This document shows positions 1 through 11,248 of a stretch of 32,218 nucleotides of DNA, piece by piece. Origin of the DNA: Conoideocrella luteorostrata (lineage: Eukaryota; Ascomycota; Sordariomycetes; Hypocreales; Clavicipitaceae); the NCBI GenBank assembly GCA_032433595.1, contig JASWJB010000411.1, positions 1-32,218 of the forward strand, given 5' to 3'. Each line of letters begins with the position of its first letter. The first letter of the stretch is position 1. Made by a program: the position numbers and the translations under genes. Below the pieces are notes generated by a model. The model ran no database searches, was not told the origin of the DNA, and saw only the letters and a list, made by a program, of their open reading frames with translations.

Positions 1-97
1 TTTGAAATGTTAAATCGTCCCCCCCCCCCCCCCAATAACTATTGAAATGTTACAATTTCTAATCAATATCTGCTCTTTTAATTTTTTTTTACTACAG
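1..97 (+). other. 3' part of the last intron of the SLC1-type gene, with a C15 run
   Basis: This is intron sequence ending in TACAG at 93-97, with a CTAATC branch-like site at 59-64 and a T-rich tract before the acceptor. A run of fifteen C at 19-33 is a simple homopolymer and prone to length error. No coding signal is seen. Confidence 0.65.
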
Positions 98-279
98 TTC
101 TCGATCCTATTTCCACCAAGGGTCTCACTGCCGCCGACGTCGACGACCTTACCCGCAGCACGCGCGAGCTCATGCTTAAGGAACTCTACGCTCTTACTGC
201 AAAAGCTCAAGGACGACCCATGGCTGTCCCCGCTTCAAATGACAAGTCTTCAGGAAAGAGCTCCTCGGTGGAAACCTAG
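98..279 (+). CDS. SLC1: 1-acyl-sn-glycerol-3-phosphate acyltransferase, last exon (5' partial)
   Basis: This is the C-terminal 60 residues of a protein whose body lies left of the window. The exon follows a TACAG acceptor at 93-97 with a CTAAT branch-like site about 35 nt upstream, and it begins with the last two bases of a split codon. The peptide reads VLDPISTKGLTAADVDDL, then TRSTRELMLKEL, and ends in a Ser/Lys-rich tail before TAG. The (P)TKGLTxxDVDxLTxxTRELML segment is characteristic of the C-terminus of fungal SLC1/AGPAT enzymes, which acylate lysophosphatidate to phosphatidate in glycerolipid synthesis at the ER or lipid droplet. The catalytic HX4D motif is not in the window. Assignment rests on this C-terminal signature only. 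The gene converges with the gelsolin-repeat gene. Confidence 0.82.
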
Positions 280-911
280 TTCAGGCATATAAAACCTTGA
301 AAAAAAGAGGAGAATAAAAAAATTAACGAGAATCTCAAAACCCGCCAAGCGCCAGCACTGATGTGCCCCAACTGTTGTGGCGGGCACCATCTGCTGGTGC
401 ATGTACATGGCCTCTTGGCGGCCAACATTTAAATGAAATGTAACAGAGTCATGGGACAAAGACGGAGACGAAGAAGACCGGGATGCTATTCTTATTGTGG
501 ACTAGAAGATACAGGAAGATCAACATGATTTGATTGATACCCCCTACATAGATTACGACGACTTGTACCTCACGTGCAAGCAGAGTATATATTATCAGTT
601 TAACCCCAAAAAAATTGAGAAAACAATAAGAAAGGAAAAAAAATAAATAAATGTGCAGGCATGCACTGTACAAGTGTACAATTGCGTGAGTGTGTGAACG
701 TGTGTGTATCATCATCTACGTTTTGTACCTATACATAAATGGATACATTTGCAACGCCGAAAATGGGAGGCCGGTGAGAACCCGCCATGACAGACCGAAA
801 CTCCAATCCTTCTTTCATGCCATCCATCCCTTCATCAAAGCACAAAACGCATACAATTGGCATTCGGCATATAGCCTGTACATAACCACAACCACCCGCC
901 ATCTCAGTCCA
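280..911. other. Convergent intergenic region, no gene seen
   Basis: This 632-nt space lies between the stop codons of the SLC1-type gene (+) and the gelsolin-repeat gene (-), so it should hold both 3' UTRs. It is A/T-rich with AATAAAA-like stretches near 313 and AAATAAATAAATG near 640, possible polyadenylation signals on the plus strand. Short open frames here show no family resemblance. Confidence 0.6.
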
Positions 912-3900
912 TTAGTCACTCAATGCCTGCAGAGCTTGTGTAAGTGTCACCACCCTCAAACTCTTACCCCTCTTCAAGCCCTGCCCTGCAGAAGAAGCAT
1001 TGGTCACGGTCGGGCTCTTCCCTTCATCCCACTTTCGAAAAACACGCTTCAGATCTCGTGGAATCCCTTCCAACACGACCGTCGCTACGGGGACAAAGGG
1101 TCGGTCTTCCATGCTTGAGGCGAGGATGGCATATTCCTGCGCAAAGTCGAGGGCGTTGCGGAATGACGAGTATTGAGAGTTGGCGCGGGACCCGACAATG
1201 ATGTAGATTTCGAAAAAGGCGTCTAGGATGTATATACTTGCCGAAGATAAGTCGGCTTGATTGAAAGGGCTGATTTCAAAGATCTAGATATTATGTTAGG
1301 CATGACATGATTGTTGAGGATGAATGAGGGGATATGCTGATGTTGCTGTTAAGAGTATATATACACAATGAGCGAGCGTTTGTTCATACCTGTTGTCGTG
1401 AGTCTGCATTCGAGCAATAAAGTCGGCTGCAGTACTTGGCATAACTTGGCTTGAGGCGCCAATGATCAGCAGAGTGAGGCTTGGGGCTCTTGTCGTCAAA
1501 AAGTTCCCAGAAAGAGTCCGGCTCGCGGCCGTCTTCATATTCAACCAGCTCCCCAGTGAGACTGAGATCCATGCCAACTAGTCTGGCGCAACTGACTTCG
1601 GCAACGTCGCTGCCTTTACCGTTCCACATGTAGCAATTGCCTCCCTTGGTGATGAGGTATGTGAATCCGGCGCACAAACTGGACGTGCTGTAGCTCACCT
1701 CGTCGAAAGCAACTTGGCCAAGGTATCGCCTGCCACAGAGCATATTCGGCGCAAGCGAATCATACTTTATGCTTGAGCCTCTCCTCACAATTACGACGCC
1801 ACCAAGAGCTTGAATAAATTCAGCAGTCTCCTTTCCTTGACTGAGTTTGACGAGTTTGCCTCCGAGTGAGCGAGCCTCTCGTTGCGCAAAAAGCTGTGCG
1901 TCTTCGGCGGCGGACTCCGGCACTTCGTCGCCAACCCAAAAATAAATCTCATATACCTTCTTGCCGGATTGGTTGGCAAAATTGTGTGCGCAAACATACA
2001 TTTCTTTGTCAAACAATACTCGCTCGTTCTGTGGAGACACCGGCACCTTCTTTCCATCGCCCAAGATCTGGAACATTTGAAGCCCGAGACTCGTCACCTT
2101 ATTGCTAGTCTCTGGGCGGCTCGTTAAGATCTGTTCGGGGTCGATTTTTATCGTCTGCCTAGTTTGCGGCGGACCAAAAAAGTCGGATAGGATCATCGAC
2201 ACCTCGTTCGCTTGCTTGGTAGGCGAGCGAGCAGGCGAAGCAAGGGCGACGGGTGATTTATGGCCCTCGGCAGAAAAGTCGGACAACGGCCTACTTAGCC
2301 TCTTCAGTCCTGCAGGAGTTGTACGTTCGTCAAAAGATGGCTTTGATATCGGGGGTGACCGAATGCCGGATCGAGGTGATGCAACCCTCATGGACGGAAG
2401 CGAGTCTCGATCACTCTTGGTAGGTGAAGGCGGCTCTGTAAGCTTCGTAGGTGATCTTGACCCCGTACGCTGATTGCTGAGCCTGACTGGTTCCTTGGGT
2501 GGTTCCTGCTTGACATCGTGAGACGAGCCTTCATCAAAGAACCGAGACACGCGCTTCATGTCCAGTTTCTTGGGTGAGGATGCCGGCGAAGCATCATCAC
2601 CACGCTGTGGGTTTGCCTTGACGGGTGATGATGAAGTTTCTCTCGACCCCAGAGGTTGAGACCGTCCACGGGATATAGGGCGAGTTGTTGGCTCAGGCGA
2701 CTTGATTGGTTCAATAGCCTTGGGTCCTGGTGTTGGTAACAGTTTGCTTGGCATAGTCGCCGCTTTGGCAGCAACTTGCTCCTGAATTGAGAGAGCAGCT
2801 GGTTTTTGTTGCGAGGTTGAAGGCTGGACCTTGTGGCTCTCGATGGACAATGATTTGACTGGCAATTCCCGCTCCGGCTGCTCTGTCTCTTTTGATCTTT
2901 CTGCTCTAGAAGCAGGCGCGAATTGTAATGCATCCTGGCCGGAACCTGAAGAAGAGATGGCTGCTGCGCTCGTTGGAGCTTTTCGCCTTGGGCCACGCGC
3001 TCGGTTCTTAGTCATGTGTGTAAGTTGAGGTCCAGGCACAGATTGCTCGACAGTGTCACCAGCCTTTGAAATTAGAGGTTTCCCGGAATTACCGGGGCTT
3101 CGCCCACCATTAGTAGACATTGCTGGTGGTCCCTTTGCTAGCAACCCAGCCAAACCAGGGTTGAATCGATCAGCTAGTTTTGATGGCGCACTCGTCTCCT
3201 TTTTCAAGCTTGGAATTGCTCGAGGTTCAACTTTTGTCTTGACCGCCTGGGGCTCTGTTGATAAGTGTCTCAGCTTTTCCGCACTCGGGCTTTTGGCAGG
3301 AGATTGTGTTACGTTGGGTGATCTTGGAGAAAAAGCCGAACCGCTCGGTACTCTCTTAGGGCCCGGGATCGGTTTGGGGGAATCTGCCTTCTTCGATCCT
3401 ATGGTTGCGGTTGATTCTGACGTCCTACTCTTGTTTACCATGGCTGCAGCCGATTTGCCCAACTCTGCTCTTTTAGCCAACCCCTCTGGTACCGGCTTTT
3501 CAACAGAAGAGCTCGGAGTTCTTGTCACGCTTCGGCCCTCAGCTTGGGCGGACTTGAAATCCGCCTTCTTCTTCAAGATTGCGTCTTTGAATTCGTCCTT
3601 CCTTTCACTTTTCTTGGGACCATCCGTAACATTGAGACCCGCTTTGCCGCGAAGGATATTCGTCTTCAACTCGTCTGGAGCAACATAATTCTGCGTTTGG
3701 GTCTTGCGTAAATTGCCAAAGACGTTTTTGAATTCCGGTTCGTTGGATTTGGGAGGCTCTTTTTCTGCAGGTCGTTGCCTCAGAGTTGATCTAAAGTCTT
3801 TAGTAGGCGGGGTTTGCGGTTTGGGCTTGACCGGTGGTGGGCTCATCATGACTGGCACCACCCGCTTTGTGGTTTCCTCCACTGTCGGTTCTTCTGATTT

Positions 3901-5764
3901 TTCTTCAATGACGTCCGATTCTGATTCAGCGTCAACCTTGGCGAGCTCTGGGTCAGATTGCTTTTGGGAAATGCTAGGTTTCGAACCATGGCCATACACA
4001 GGTCCATTTGCATTTGGAGGCGGTGAGTAAATGCCGCCAAGTCCAGTACGGTTGGATTTAGCTACGTTTCCCAGCGCCGATTGTCTCATGAGCCCTCCAA
4101 TACTAACTTGATGCTTGTGTGAGACTGATGTCGGACGACTTGACTCGTTAGCAGCCTTATCCCTCCATGTGGGCTGGGACGGTGATGGGGACGGCTTCGG
4201 AGACTCAGGTCTATTCAGGGCGCTTTCAAGCCAACTTGACTTGGTGGGACTCCAGCGCCTGGTATCCATGGTCTTCGATGGGCTTGTGGGAATTCTAGCA
4301 ACATCCTCATCCCGTTGTATCTCGCGGCTCGCACTTTCCAGTGAGCCTTGACTTGAGGATTTAGAAACATCACCCGAATCAGATTGCTTGTCGCCATGTC
4401 GTGACGTAGGTCTACTGGAAGTTGGGGTTGTAGAATTCCCCCGAGTCACCCCTTGTTGTCTTGAGCTCATATGCACCGATGACCTATCGTAGGCTCCCCT
4501 CGTTGCAGCCACAGAGTCAGCCCGCGTCAAACCTGGAGGGCTAGTAACACTCCAACGTTTGACACTATCACTGCGCTTCATCATTGCGCTCTGAACGAAG
4601 CCTCCTAGACCTTTGGTTGGCGATGGTGACCGGGTAGGGGAGGTTCTGCCGGGAAGAGATGAGAATTCATTGGCGCGAAGTTTATCGTCGGATGCACCGT
4701 CGAATGAAGGAGGGCTGAACGTAATCGGGGAGGCGAGCCTCGAGTGATCAGGTTCTTCTAATCCAGGTTTGGGACGAGAGTTGTCTTTCGTAATTGAATC
4801 CGCGACGGACATGCCTGGAAGCTGAGACTGAACGGATGACATATCCAAACGATCTTCATCCTCAACTTGATTCCTCCTGTAGGCAGCGGAGCCTTTTCCT
4901 CGGTCGGCCGTTTGTCGAAACCACGAAGGGTCTTTGGACCCTAAAGCTTTGGCAATGTGATCTTTGGAGAAGCTCTCTACGGTGGCGGATGCTGGTCCCT
5001 GCGTTTCTTCTGCGAGAGATCTTTGGGTCGCATTCTGGGTCGCGACCATGCTCAGTGGCCGAACGCCACCACCCCTAGAAGCAGGCCGCCTCTGCCACGA
5101 AAGTGTAGGTGTTCTAGCTGGAGGCGTCGAGCCTTCAACCTGTTTGGCCTCTGCTGCGACAGAAGCTTCCTTCTCCTTCATTGGTAAGCTAGGGGATGAC
5201 ATTGAGTCATCAGGGTCGACCGACAGGGAGGCAGAGCGTTCGCGATCTTCGGATGTCCTAGTCGGCGAGCCCAGCCTTGTGGCATTAGAGATCTGTACGC
5301 TCTGGCGGTTCGAGCGTGGGGATGGGGTGTTTAGAGGTGATGATTTCTGGGGAGAAATGGACCTGGCGCGCTCTAAGGGAAGGCTCAGTATTGGTTTCAA
5401 AGTGAGAGAACACAGGCGTCTTCCAGCTCTTTCGTTGTGGGAGTCAATTCGCAAATCAGCCGCCGACGAAAAAGAAAGTTCCAGCTGCGACAGCTGGCAG
5501 ACAGGATTTGTGTTCGTGTGTCGGATAGCCAAGGAACCTCAGCTTTCCAGCAACTGCTGCATCTCCTAGGCACTACCTAAAGTATACACAGACGAGGACA
5601 AAGAGAACCAACAACAATTGCAACTCACCCTCTCTCCGAGCTTGACGCTCGCGTTTGGCGGCTAAAAACTCTTCCCTCTCACGGGCTCGAGCTTCGTCGT
5701 CCTCAATCTGCTGTCCACGCAGGCGTTCGACCTGCTCGAGGAATTGGGAGACTTCGTCGGACAT
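912..5764 (-). CDS. DUF4045 / gelsolin-repeat protein (large actin-binding-like protein)
   Basis: Exons, 5' to 3' on the minus strand, are 5764-5629, 5372-1390 and 1283-912, giving 1496 residues. The start ATG at 5764 opens MSDEVSQFLEQVERLRGQQ and a short charged coiled coil. The 256-nt first intron (GTGAGT..CTTAG) is placed so that RREE joins RARSISPQKSS. Roughly residues 46-1120 are Ser/Pro/Lys-rich, low in predicted order, with repeated SP/SPTK motifs suited to phosphorylation; this matches the DUF4045 type. Residues about 1120-1496 hold three gelsolin-like folds: one around YEIYFWVGDEVP, one around FTYLITKGGNCYMWNGKG, and a final one around IYILDAFFEIYIIVG, completed by the last exon. The last intron (1284-1389) is phase 0. 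Gelsolin folds bind or cap actin and this protein may act at the cortex, but no activity is shown. The large open frame extends upstream of the acceptor only as read-through of intron sequence. Confidence 0.88.
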
Positions 5765-6974
5765 GACTCGTCCAGCGGGTTATTGACGATGAAGCTATTT
5801 GGCGTAGGTTATGGGGCTTAAAGCGGACGGGAGTTTAGTCCATGATATACATTGGCAGCCAGACACAAACAAGAACAAAGGAGAATTAAAGAAGCAATCA
5901 AGTAGGAACCGCGACGGATGCCTCTCTGCGTCTGTCGTGCAAGTTTGCAGATCAAGAGTGATGAGTTGGATGCCGGAAGGGCAGATGTAGTGTTGACTGT
6001 GCGATGGGAACTGGCTGGAGGGAGGGGTGAACGGACCGCATCAGACAGCCGCAGGTTGCCGCATCCTGTCTCCCTAATATTCCGTGCTCCGTATCTACCG
6101 CGTGTCTTGCTTGCTTGCTCCGGCGTGCTCTAAGCGTCAGTTTGTCCAACAGGCAGTATGGCAGCGCCATGTGCTGCGCAGGCCCCACCTGCCTAATACC
6201 GCTGTAGTTATTGCACTCCGTATTACGGAGTTACTCGCAGTTACCTAGTTAGTGGGAGCGTAGCGTCTTGACAACAGCGGACGTGCCATGGTCGCCACCA
6301 TCAATCAACCAGTTCAATTTGTGTATTTGTCTTGGGCCATATATTGGCAAGGGGGCCTGCAAAGCAGCCTGTAGAGCGGCATGTCCTGTATGGCGTAGTT
6401 AGTTAGCTGGCCACTCAATCGGCCGGCAGGGCAGATCCAGCAACTACATTCCGCTGTGCTCCGTACCTGCATCGTCATTTTCAACATGCTTCCACTCGTC
6501 AAACCCGCTTGTATCTAGCCGGCATCTTTTTGGCTATTCTCTATAGAGAGTTCTGTGCAAATAATATTATCCTTGTTCCGTAGCTAGATAGTGGCGCTCG
6601 TTTGTTTACTTTGCAGACGCCACGCGATCTGGTGTCGCGTTGGCTTCGCAACACACCAATCCACCTCTTCGTCATAGCAAACGCGGGTCCTTTGCGACAG
6701 GAAAGAAATCGGGTTTCTAGCTTCGCTATTCGCCAGCTCTCTGCGTGACTTGCCTGGATAGGACCCTCTTTAAAATCCGGCTGTCCTCATGAACTGACTG
6801 TTCTTGTGTCGGCATGGCCTTGTTGTGTATTACTAGTATATCTGCTTGTTTCCCGTATCGGGAAGCTTGTGATCGCGATCCCGGGTCCCGCCGTCAACAC
6901 AAATATTAGGTCTTCCTGTGCTGCGTGGGACCATACCCCTACCTCTTCTTGACATTGCTCCGTCCATGTGACAA
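5765..6974. other. Intergenic region: gelsolin-gene promoter and ARL2 3' flank
   Basis: About 1.2 kb lies between the start of the gelsolin-repeat gene and the stop of ARL2, both on the minus strand. Open frames here are short and unlike known families. It contains a perfect 17-nt inverted repeat at 6215-6231 and two TGCTCCGTA copies near 6094 and 6459. No TATA element can be assigned with confidence. Confidence 0.55.
6215..6231. repeat. Perfect 17-nt inverted repeat of the ACTCCGTA/TACGGAGT type
   Basis: The sequence is ACTCCGTA, one T, then TACGGAGT. It is a complete palindrome apart from the central base and belongs to the dispersed TACGGAGTA motif set in this window. Confidence 0.8.
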
Positions 6975-7850
6975 TCAATAAAGAAATAGCCTCTTCTTCG
7001 CATCTGTTACTACCCATGCCAAACCCTCCTGCAAATTCTTCCCTGTCATAGCACTACACCGTAATACATGCCATTGATGTGTTCGGATCTCGTCCAACTG
7101 TAATGCCTAGAATAAAAGGTCAGCCAACAATTGCCAAAGAAGAACCAGGTGTTTTTTTTTGGGGAGGGGGGGGGCTTACTTTCCGAACCTCTTGTTCATC
7201 CATGCATCTGTCCACGTCCGTCTTATTCGCAAAGATAAGCAAACTCGCGCCAGACAACCGCTGTGATCCCGTTAGCAATCATGTCATGTTTGCCTCCTTG
7301 TCGCGGCATTGAGACCCGCGCCAGTTCACAAATTACCTCTTCTAGTAGTAGCCCATGAAGTTCATCTTTACAGTCTTGTATTCTCAACCGATCCGTAGCA
7401 TCAACCACCCATATCAAAGCGTCCGTCTTCTCAAAATAGTTTCGCCAATATGATCGCAGAGTTTTTTGACCACCCACGTCCCCTAGCTTCGTTAGCGAGC
7501 TAGCGGTCGAGCGCCGCACCCATTAAGCAGCTTACAGATATTCAACTTGTATCTGAGACATTTTCGTCAGTCGATGCCCTTACATGACCGTGCTGCGAGT
7601 CAAACTTACCCGTCGTAATCGATCGTTTTGATAATGAAGCCCAATGTCGGGCTTACTGTATTCACGTCCTCACCCATAATTTTCTTCACAATAGTAGTTT
7701 TGCCAGCATTGTCCAGGCCGCTAGGTCCTGTCATTAGCAAGTAGACTCCTTTCAGTGAGATATGAGACGCCTCTCGTGGTGGGTGACGCACAGCATCAAG
7801 ATTCTCATTTCCTTGTCCTTGAGGCGGGCTTTGCGCAAAATGGACAACAT
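6975..7850 (-). CDS. ARL2: ARF-like small GTPase, ARL2 (yeast Cin4) type
   Basis: Six exons on the minus strand: 7850-7792, 7720-7610, 7552-7536, 7482-7337, 7260-7180 and 7106-6975, encoding 181 residues (ARL2 is usually about 184). All GTPase motifs are visible: G1 GLDNAGKT (residues 21-28), switch I Thr45 in SPTLGF, G3 WDVGGQ (63-68), and G4 NKTD (123-126). The start [18 protein letters not shown] lacks the Gly2 needed for myristoylation, as in ARL2 rather than ARF. ARL2/Cin4 works with the tubulin cofactors in alpha/beta-tubulin folding. Introns are 71, 57, 53, 76 and 73 nt. The third exon is only 17 nt (end of G57 through part of W63). The fifth intron carries homopolymer C and A runs right after its donor. 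Every join keeps phase and reproduces the conserved family sequence. Confidence 0.93.
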
Positions 7851-8517
7851 GGCGACCAGCTCACAGTGTTGAAAACCTCAACCAGTCTCTTAGGTGTTGC
7901 AACGATACATGCTTTATTTTTCGAATGCCTTGTTCGGATGTCTACATAGCGTGGTCCGGAGACGTTGGTGTTCAGAAGTCATTTCTGAATAACGATGCTT
8001 CCTCAACGCACACGTGATTGGTCACCCACCGCCTCTGATGTGGCCAAAGTGGGTGAGGTGAGCACAAACAAAAAACTACGAAATTACAAACATCCACAAC
8101 TGTGGTTCCTGACACGACACATAGATTTGTTGCATAATCTTTGTAAATTCTTCTTAAAAATCAGGTCGAGGAAATTCTCCTTGTGCTTATAGTTGTGCAT
8201 AAATGCCATGCCCCTCTTAAAACACAGTCCTTATTAACTAATGCCTGTCCGCCATCTTTGACAAAAACACTCATCATATGGCCATTGTAAGCCGTCAAAA
8301 TCCTTCAGCAAATATACCATCTCCATCACTCTACTCCGTATCCTTTTGCAACATTCAAAACCACATTTTCATACGCACAAATCTGCAGGTAAATTTGTAC
8401 ATCACCTAAGTTTTGAAAGGAAAGCAGGACCAGCTTAAGCGAAATATACAGCCACAGCGGTTGTGTAAAGGATCAATGTCCACATCTCCACAGATGATTT
8501 GCGAAATGTCGCTCTAC
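7851..8517. other. Intergenic region between ARL2 and the GNAT-fold gene
   Basis: A 667-nt A/T-rich space carries the ARL2 promoter side and the 3' flank of the GNAT-fold gene, both on the minus strand. One TACTCCGTA motif occurs at 8332-8340. No gene or RNA is recognised. Confidence 0.55.
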
Positions 8518-10368
8518 TCAGGAGGCAGATCGAGACTTGTTGACAATTTTGGAAATAGGCGTGATAGGACACTCCCAAATCGCCACATCCAGCCAGTGCA
8601 GATGATGCTGGTCATCCTCCGAGACTACAACGTTTGCGAAAAAGCCGACCTTTTTGAAGCCCCATTTCTGTAAAAATTCGGTCTTCCACTCCCGGCTCTT
8701 CTCGTATTTTCTTGTATTAAACATTTCAACGTATATCTGAGCATACTGTCGAGAATTGTGACTGGCGGGGAATTCGTAGACGCCGTCAGGTTGGTCACAT
8801 TGCCAACCGTGATCAAGTCTGCTTGTATAAAACGGTGATATAGACAACATGATACGGTCCACAAGTGCTGAACCATACAAGTTTCTTCGATGTTCGGGAT
8901 GCACAAATATCCTGAGGCTTCCGGAATATCTTGATTCTAAACGGAGATGACCACCCGTATTGAGGCGAGAGTCTGTGATATACGCGAACCCAACAACTGG
9001 CGGAGCAGGTAGCGGGTTGTCTGCAATGTATCGGGCAAACTTTTGATAAATGTTATCAGAGCCTTCAGGCCACTTTGTTTTGTCTAAAACGTCAACCTCC
9101 GCTGGTGTAACGACAATAAAAGGTCGGCTAGTGACGCGGCACAAGTCCCAAATTTTTTCGACATCTTCAAGAAGCACCATGTTTGTCTCAAAAACTTGTG
9201 GACTCGTCTTTAGAGAGGTTTCTGCGTTGACAATATCTGCAATTGCGGATAAGTCAGATGCTCTTGCTGGTCGAATGACACACTTAGCTTCTGGCCATTC
9301 TTCTTCCTCAGATGGAGCTGGAACATCGAGGACATGAACTTCTTGGTCAAGAGTAATTCGCAAAGCTTTGAAAACGTTTTCACGACATTTCAGCTCTCTT
9401 TGAATATGAAGGTCGGCTGTCATATTGGCTTGCCGCCAACATATGTCGTCGTAGTCTCTACAAGGACCGTACACAGTATCCTTCTCTATTGCCGGATGAG
9501 AAAGGGGAGAAAGAAATTTGCCTTTTTCAGGATGTATATCACAGTGAGCGCCGGATTTGTCTATAAGTCGATCGGATGGAATGATTATGGTAGGCGATGT
9601 CATGTATTTGGCCATCCATGCTTCTACCGGATCATTCTTGAGGTCTTCCGCAGGAGCCTCATTTTGAAGACAAGCATCGGCTTCATCGCTAATCTTAGAA
9701 GGAGCCTCAGGGTTGTGGGACACATTAGACTCTTCTTTGATGGATAGGCTGGGCAAAAGCGCGACATGTTTTGTCCCATCATCCGTAAAACAAACACTAC
9801 TAACGCTCCAGCCACAATCACTTTCGCTGCGCTTATTTCTAAGGGCAAGAGAGGAGCCCATAGCAGCTTGAATGATGTGCAAAGGCGCTGGAAGAGGAAC
9901 TGCAGAAGATGTAGAGACGGATATTTGTGAGATTTTACACTCCTCTGAAGATGAGCCGGAATTGATATTTTTGGCACTCTTGCCTGGTTCGGCAACTCTC
10001 GTCAGCTCGAGGTCGCCCTGCCCAGAGGCGCCTGCAGTAGACTCAACATTATTCAATGGCGGAGTTGAAGAAGGACCAAAAGGTCCTTGTTTTGCCACGT
10101 GACGAATCTCCAGGCCACTTTTGGCACTTTCCTCGTGGTTCTCAGTTTGTTCGGCAGTGACATCGACTGGCTTCTTAGGCTCCGAGTTCTCGTGTTCCTC
10201 TTTGCCCAGGACAACATCAACTGATTCGGATGAGTTTGAACCAGACCTGACCAAAACGTCTTCATTTGAAGTGAGAAGGGGATTCGAAATCCAAATCTTC
10301 ATTTCCTCACATATTTTCGACAAGGTTAACCCACCAGGGGTAGCAGACTCAGTTGATAGAACCGGCAT
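8518..10368 (-). CDS. GNAT-fold N-acetyltransferase domain protein (616 residues)
   Basis: A single uninterrupted frame runs from ATG at 10368 to TGA at 8518. The frame continues two codons upstream to a GTG, but ATG is the sensible start and an in-frame TAA lies about 40 nt upstream. Residues 1 to about 360 are acidic and Ser/Glu-rich, with no recognised domain. From about 365 the sequence CVIRPARASDLSAIADIVN opens a GNAT fold. The acetyl-CoA loop is visible as FVHPEHRRNLYGSALVDRIM near residue 490, with R-R-N-L-Y-G-S-A in place of the usual R/Q-x-x-G-x-G/A. The C-terminal strand region includes QKWGFKKVGFFANVV, typical of the end of this fold. Substrate is unknown. Length is well above simple GNAT enzymes because of the N-terminal extension. 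An undetected 5' exon cannot be excluded. Confidence 0.82.
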   Translation of the reverse strand: MPVLSTESATPGGLTLSKICEEMKIWISNPLLTSNEDVLVRSGSNSSESVDVVLGKEEHENSEPKKPVDVTAEQTENHEESAKSGLEIRHVAKQGPFGPSSTPPLNNVESTAGASGQGDLELTRVAEPGKSAKNINSGSSSEECKISQISVSTSSAVPLPAPLHIIQAAMGSSLALRNKRSESDCGWSVSSVCFTDDGTKHVALLPSLSIKEESNVSHNPEAPSKISDEADACLQNEAPAEDLKNDPVEAWMAKYMTSPTIIIPSDRLIDKSGAHCDIHPEKGKFLSPLSHPAIEKDTVYGPCRDYDDICWRQANMTADLHIQRELKCRENVFKALRITLDQEVHVLDVPAPSEEEEWPEAKCVIRPARASDLSAIADIVNAETSLKTSPQVFETNMVLLEDVEKIWDLCRVTSRPFIVVTPAEVDVLDKTKWPEGSDNIYQKFARYIADNPLPAPPVVGFAYITDSRLNTGGHLRLESRYSGSLRIFVHPEHRRNLYGSALVDRIMLSISPFYTSRLDHGWQCDQPDGVYEFPASHNSRQYAQIYVEMFNTRKYEKSREWKTEFLQKWGFKKVGFFANVVVSEDDQHHLHWLDVAIWECPITPISKIVNKSRSAS

Positions 10369-11248
10369 CGCCACGACGAGGTCACAGAGAGGCTGGGATA
10401 GTTAGCAATCTAGTAAACCCAGCCAAAAATGCCAAAAATGGAGAGTGGCCTACATAGGAATGCCAAATGAAAGATTCCACGGCGTTCTGAGGAGAGGCCA
10501 CCAGTCAATCTGATTGTCGATAGGCTCTGATGGAGCAAGAGGCTGTTGAATCGGTCCTTACAAGGTGAGATTGAAACGAAGCGGGAAAGGTGAAATGAAG
10601 AATCCAAGAGGGCAGAATGGGGGGCTTTCGAGCAAATCCAAAAGCACGGGGACCATACAGCTGTGCAGCACCTGCTGACAGCTCGACAGCTGGCCAGCTG
10701 GCAAGAGGTGTCTATCCTCATGTCCGCCGGTCCCTTTAATAAGTGTTCTAGATTATGGATCTGTGAAGCTGCAGTCAACAAAATTATCAAAATCAAGCTT
10801 TTCAAACAGAAGAAATAGGCTACAAAAAACATCAATTCTTTCACTCTCGAGACTACGAAACAAAAATCGCTGCATGGATTCAATGTTCATCTTCACAATG
10901 AGCTGGTAACGGTTTAAATGGCTGTGGGCTGCAAGAACCTCTGCGAATATTGATTATTACCAGTCTCAGATAACTAAGATCCAAATTTATCAATGTGAAT
11001 AGCAGCAAATAAATTTCTCTTTTTGGATCGCCCTGGTTTTGGCAGTCAGGTATGCCAGCATAAGTGTCTGCTGGTCCCTCGCATCCAAGTAAGAGAGAGA
11101 TGCTCCACAACTTGACTTAAAGTCAACACAAATTTTTTTGCTACATCGCATTAATTGAATCTACTCCAGTCAGAAAAGTTAGGCAAAGACTTGCACCCCA
11201 CAAAACTGCTAAGCAATATAATAATTAATAAAAGGCCTTTTGCATATC
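10369..11248. other. Intergenic region upstream of the GNAT-fold gene and of the tRNA
   Basis: This holds the promoter side of the minus-strand GNAT-fold gene and the 5' flank of the tRNA. CAGCTG-type short palindromes cluster at 10668-10701. A 157-codon minus-strand frame at 10410-10883 looks like chance. Confidence 0.5.

Noticed and set aside
3053..3688. 211-codon plus-strand frame opposite the gelsolin-repeat gene
   Set aside because: It lies wholly antisense to the well-supported coding exon and its composition mirrors the Ser/Pro/Lys-rich gene; no family resemblance.
5373..5532. Start of the gelsolin-repeat protein inside its first intron
   Set aside because: The frame there begins at TTG after an in-frame stop; joining the 5629-5764 exon gives a proper ATG and the RREERARS junction.
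4964..5569. 201-codon plus-strand frame over the first intron and start of exon 2 of the gelsolin-repeat gene
   Set aside because: Antisense shadow of a low-complexity coding region.
10410..10883. 157-codon minus frame upstream of the GNAT-fold gene
   Set aside because: Has an ATG but resembles no family and lies in the promoter and leader space of the next gene.
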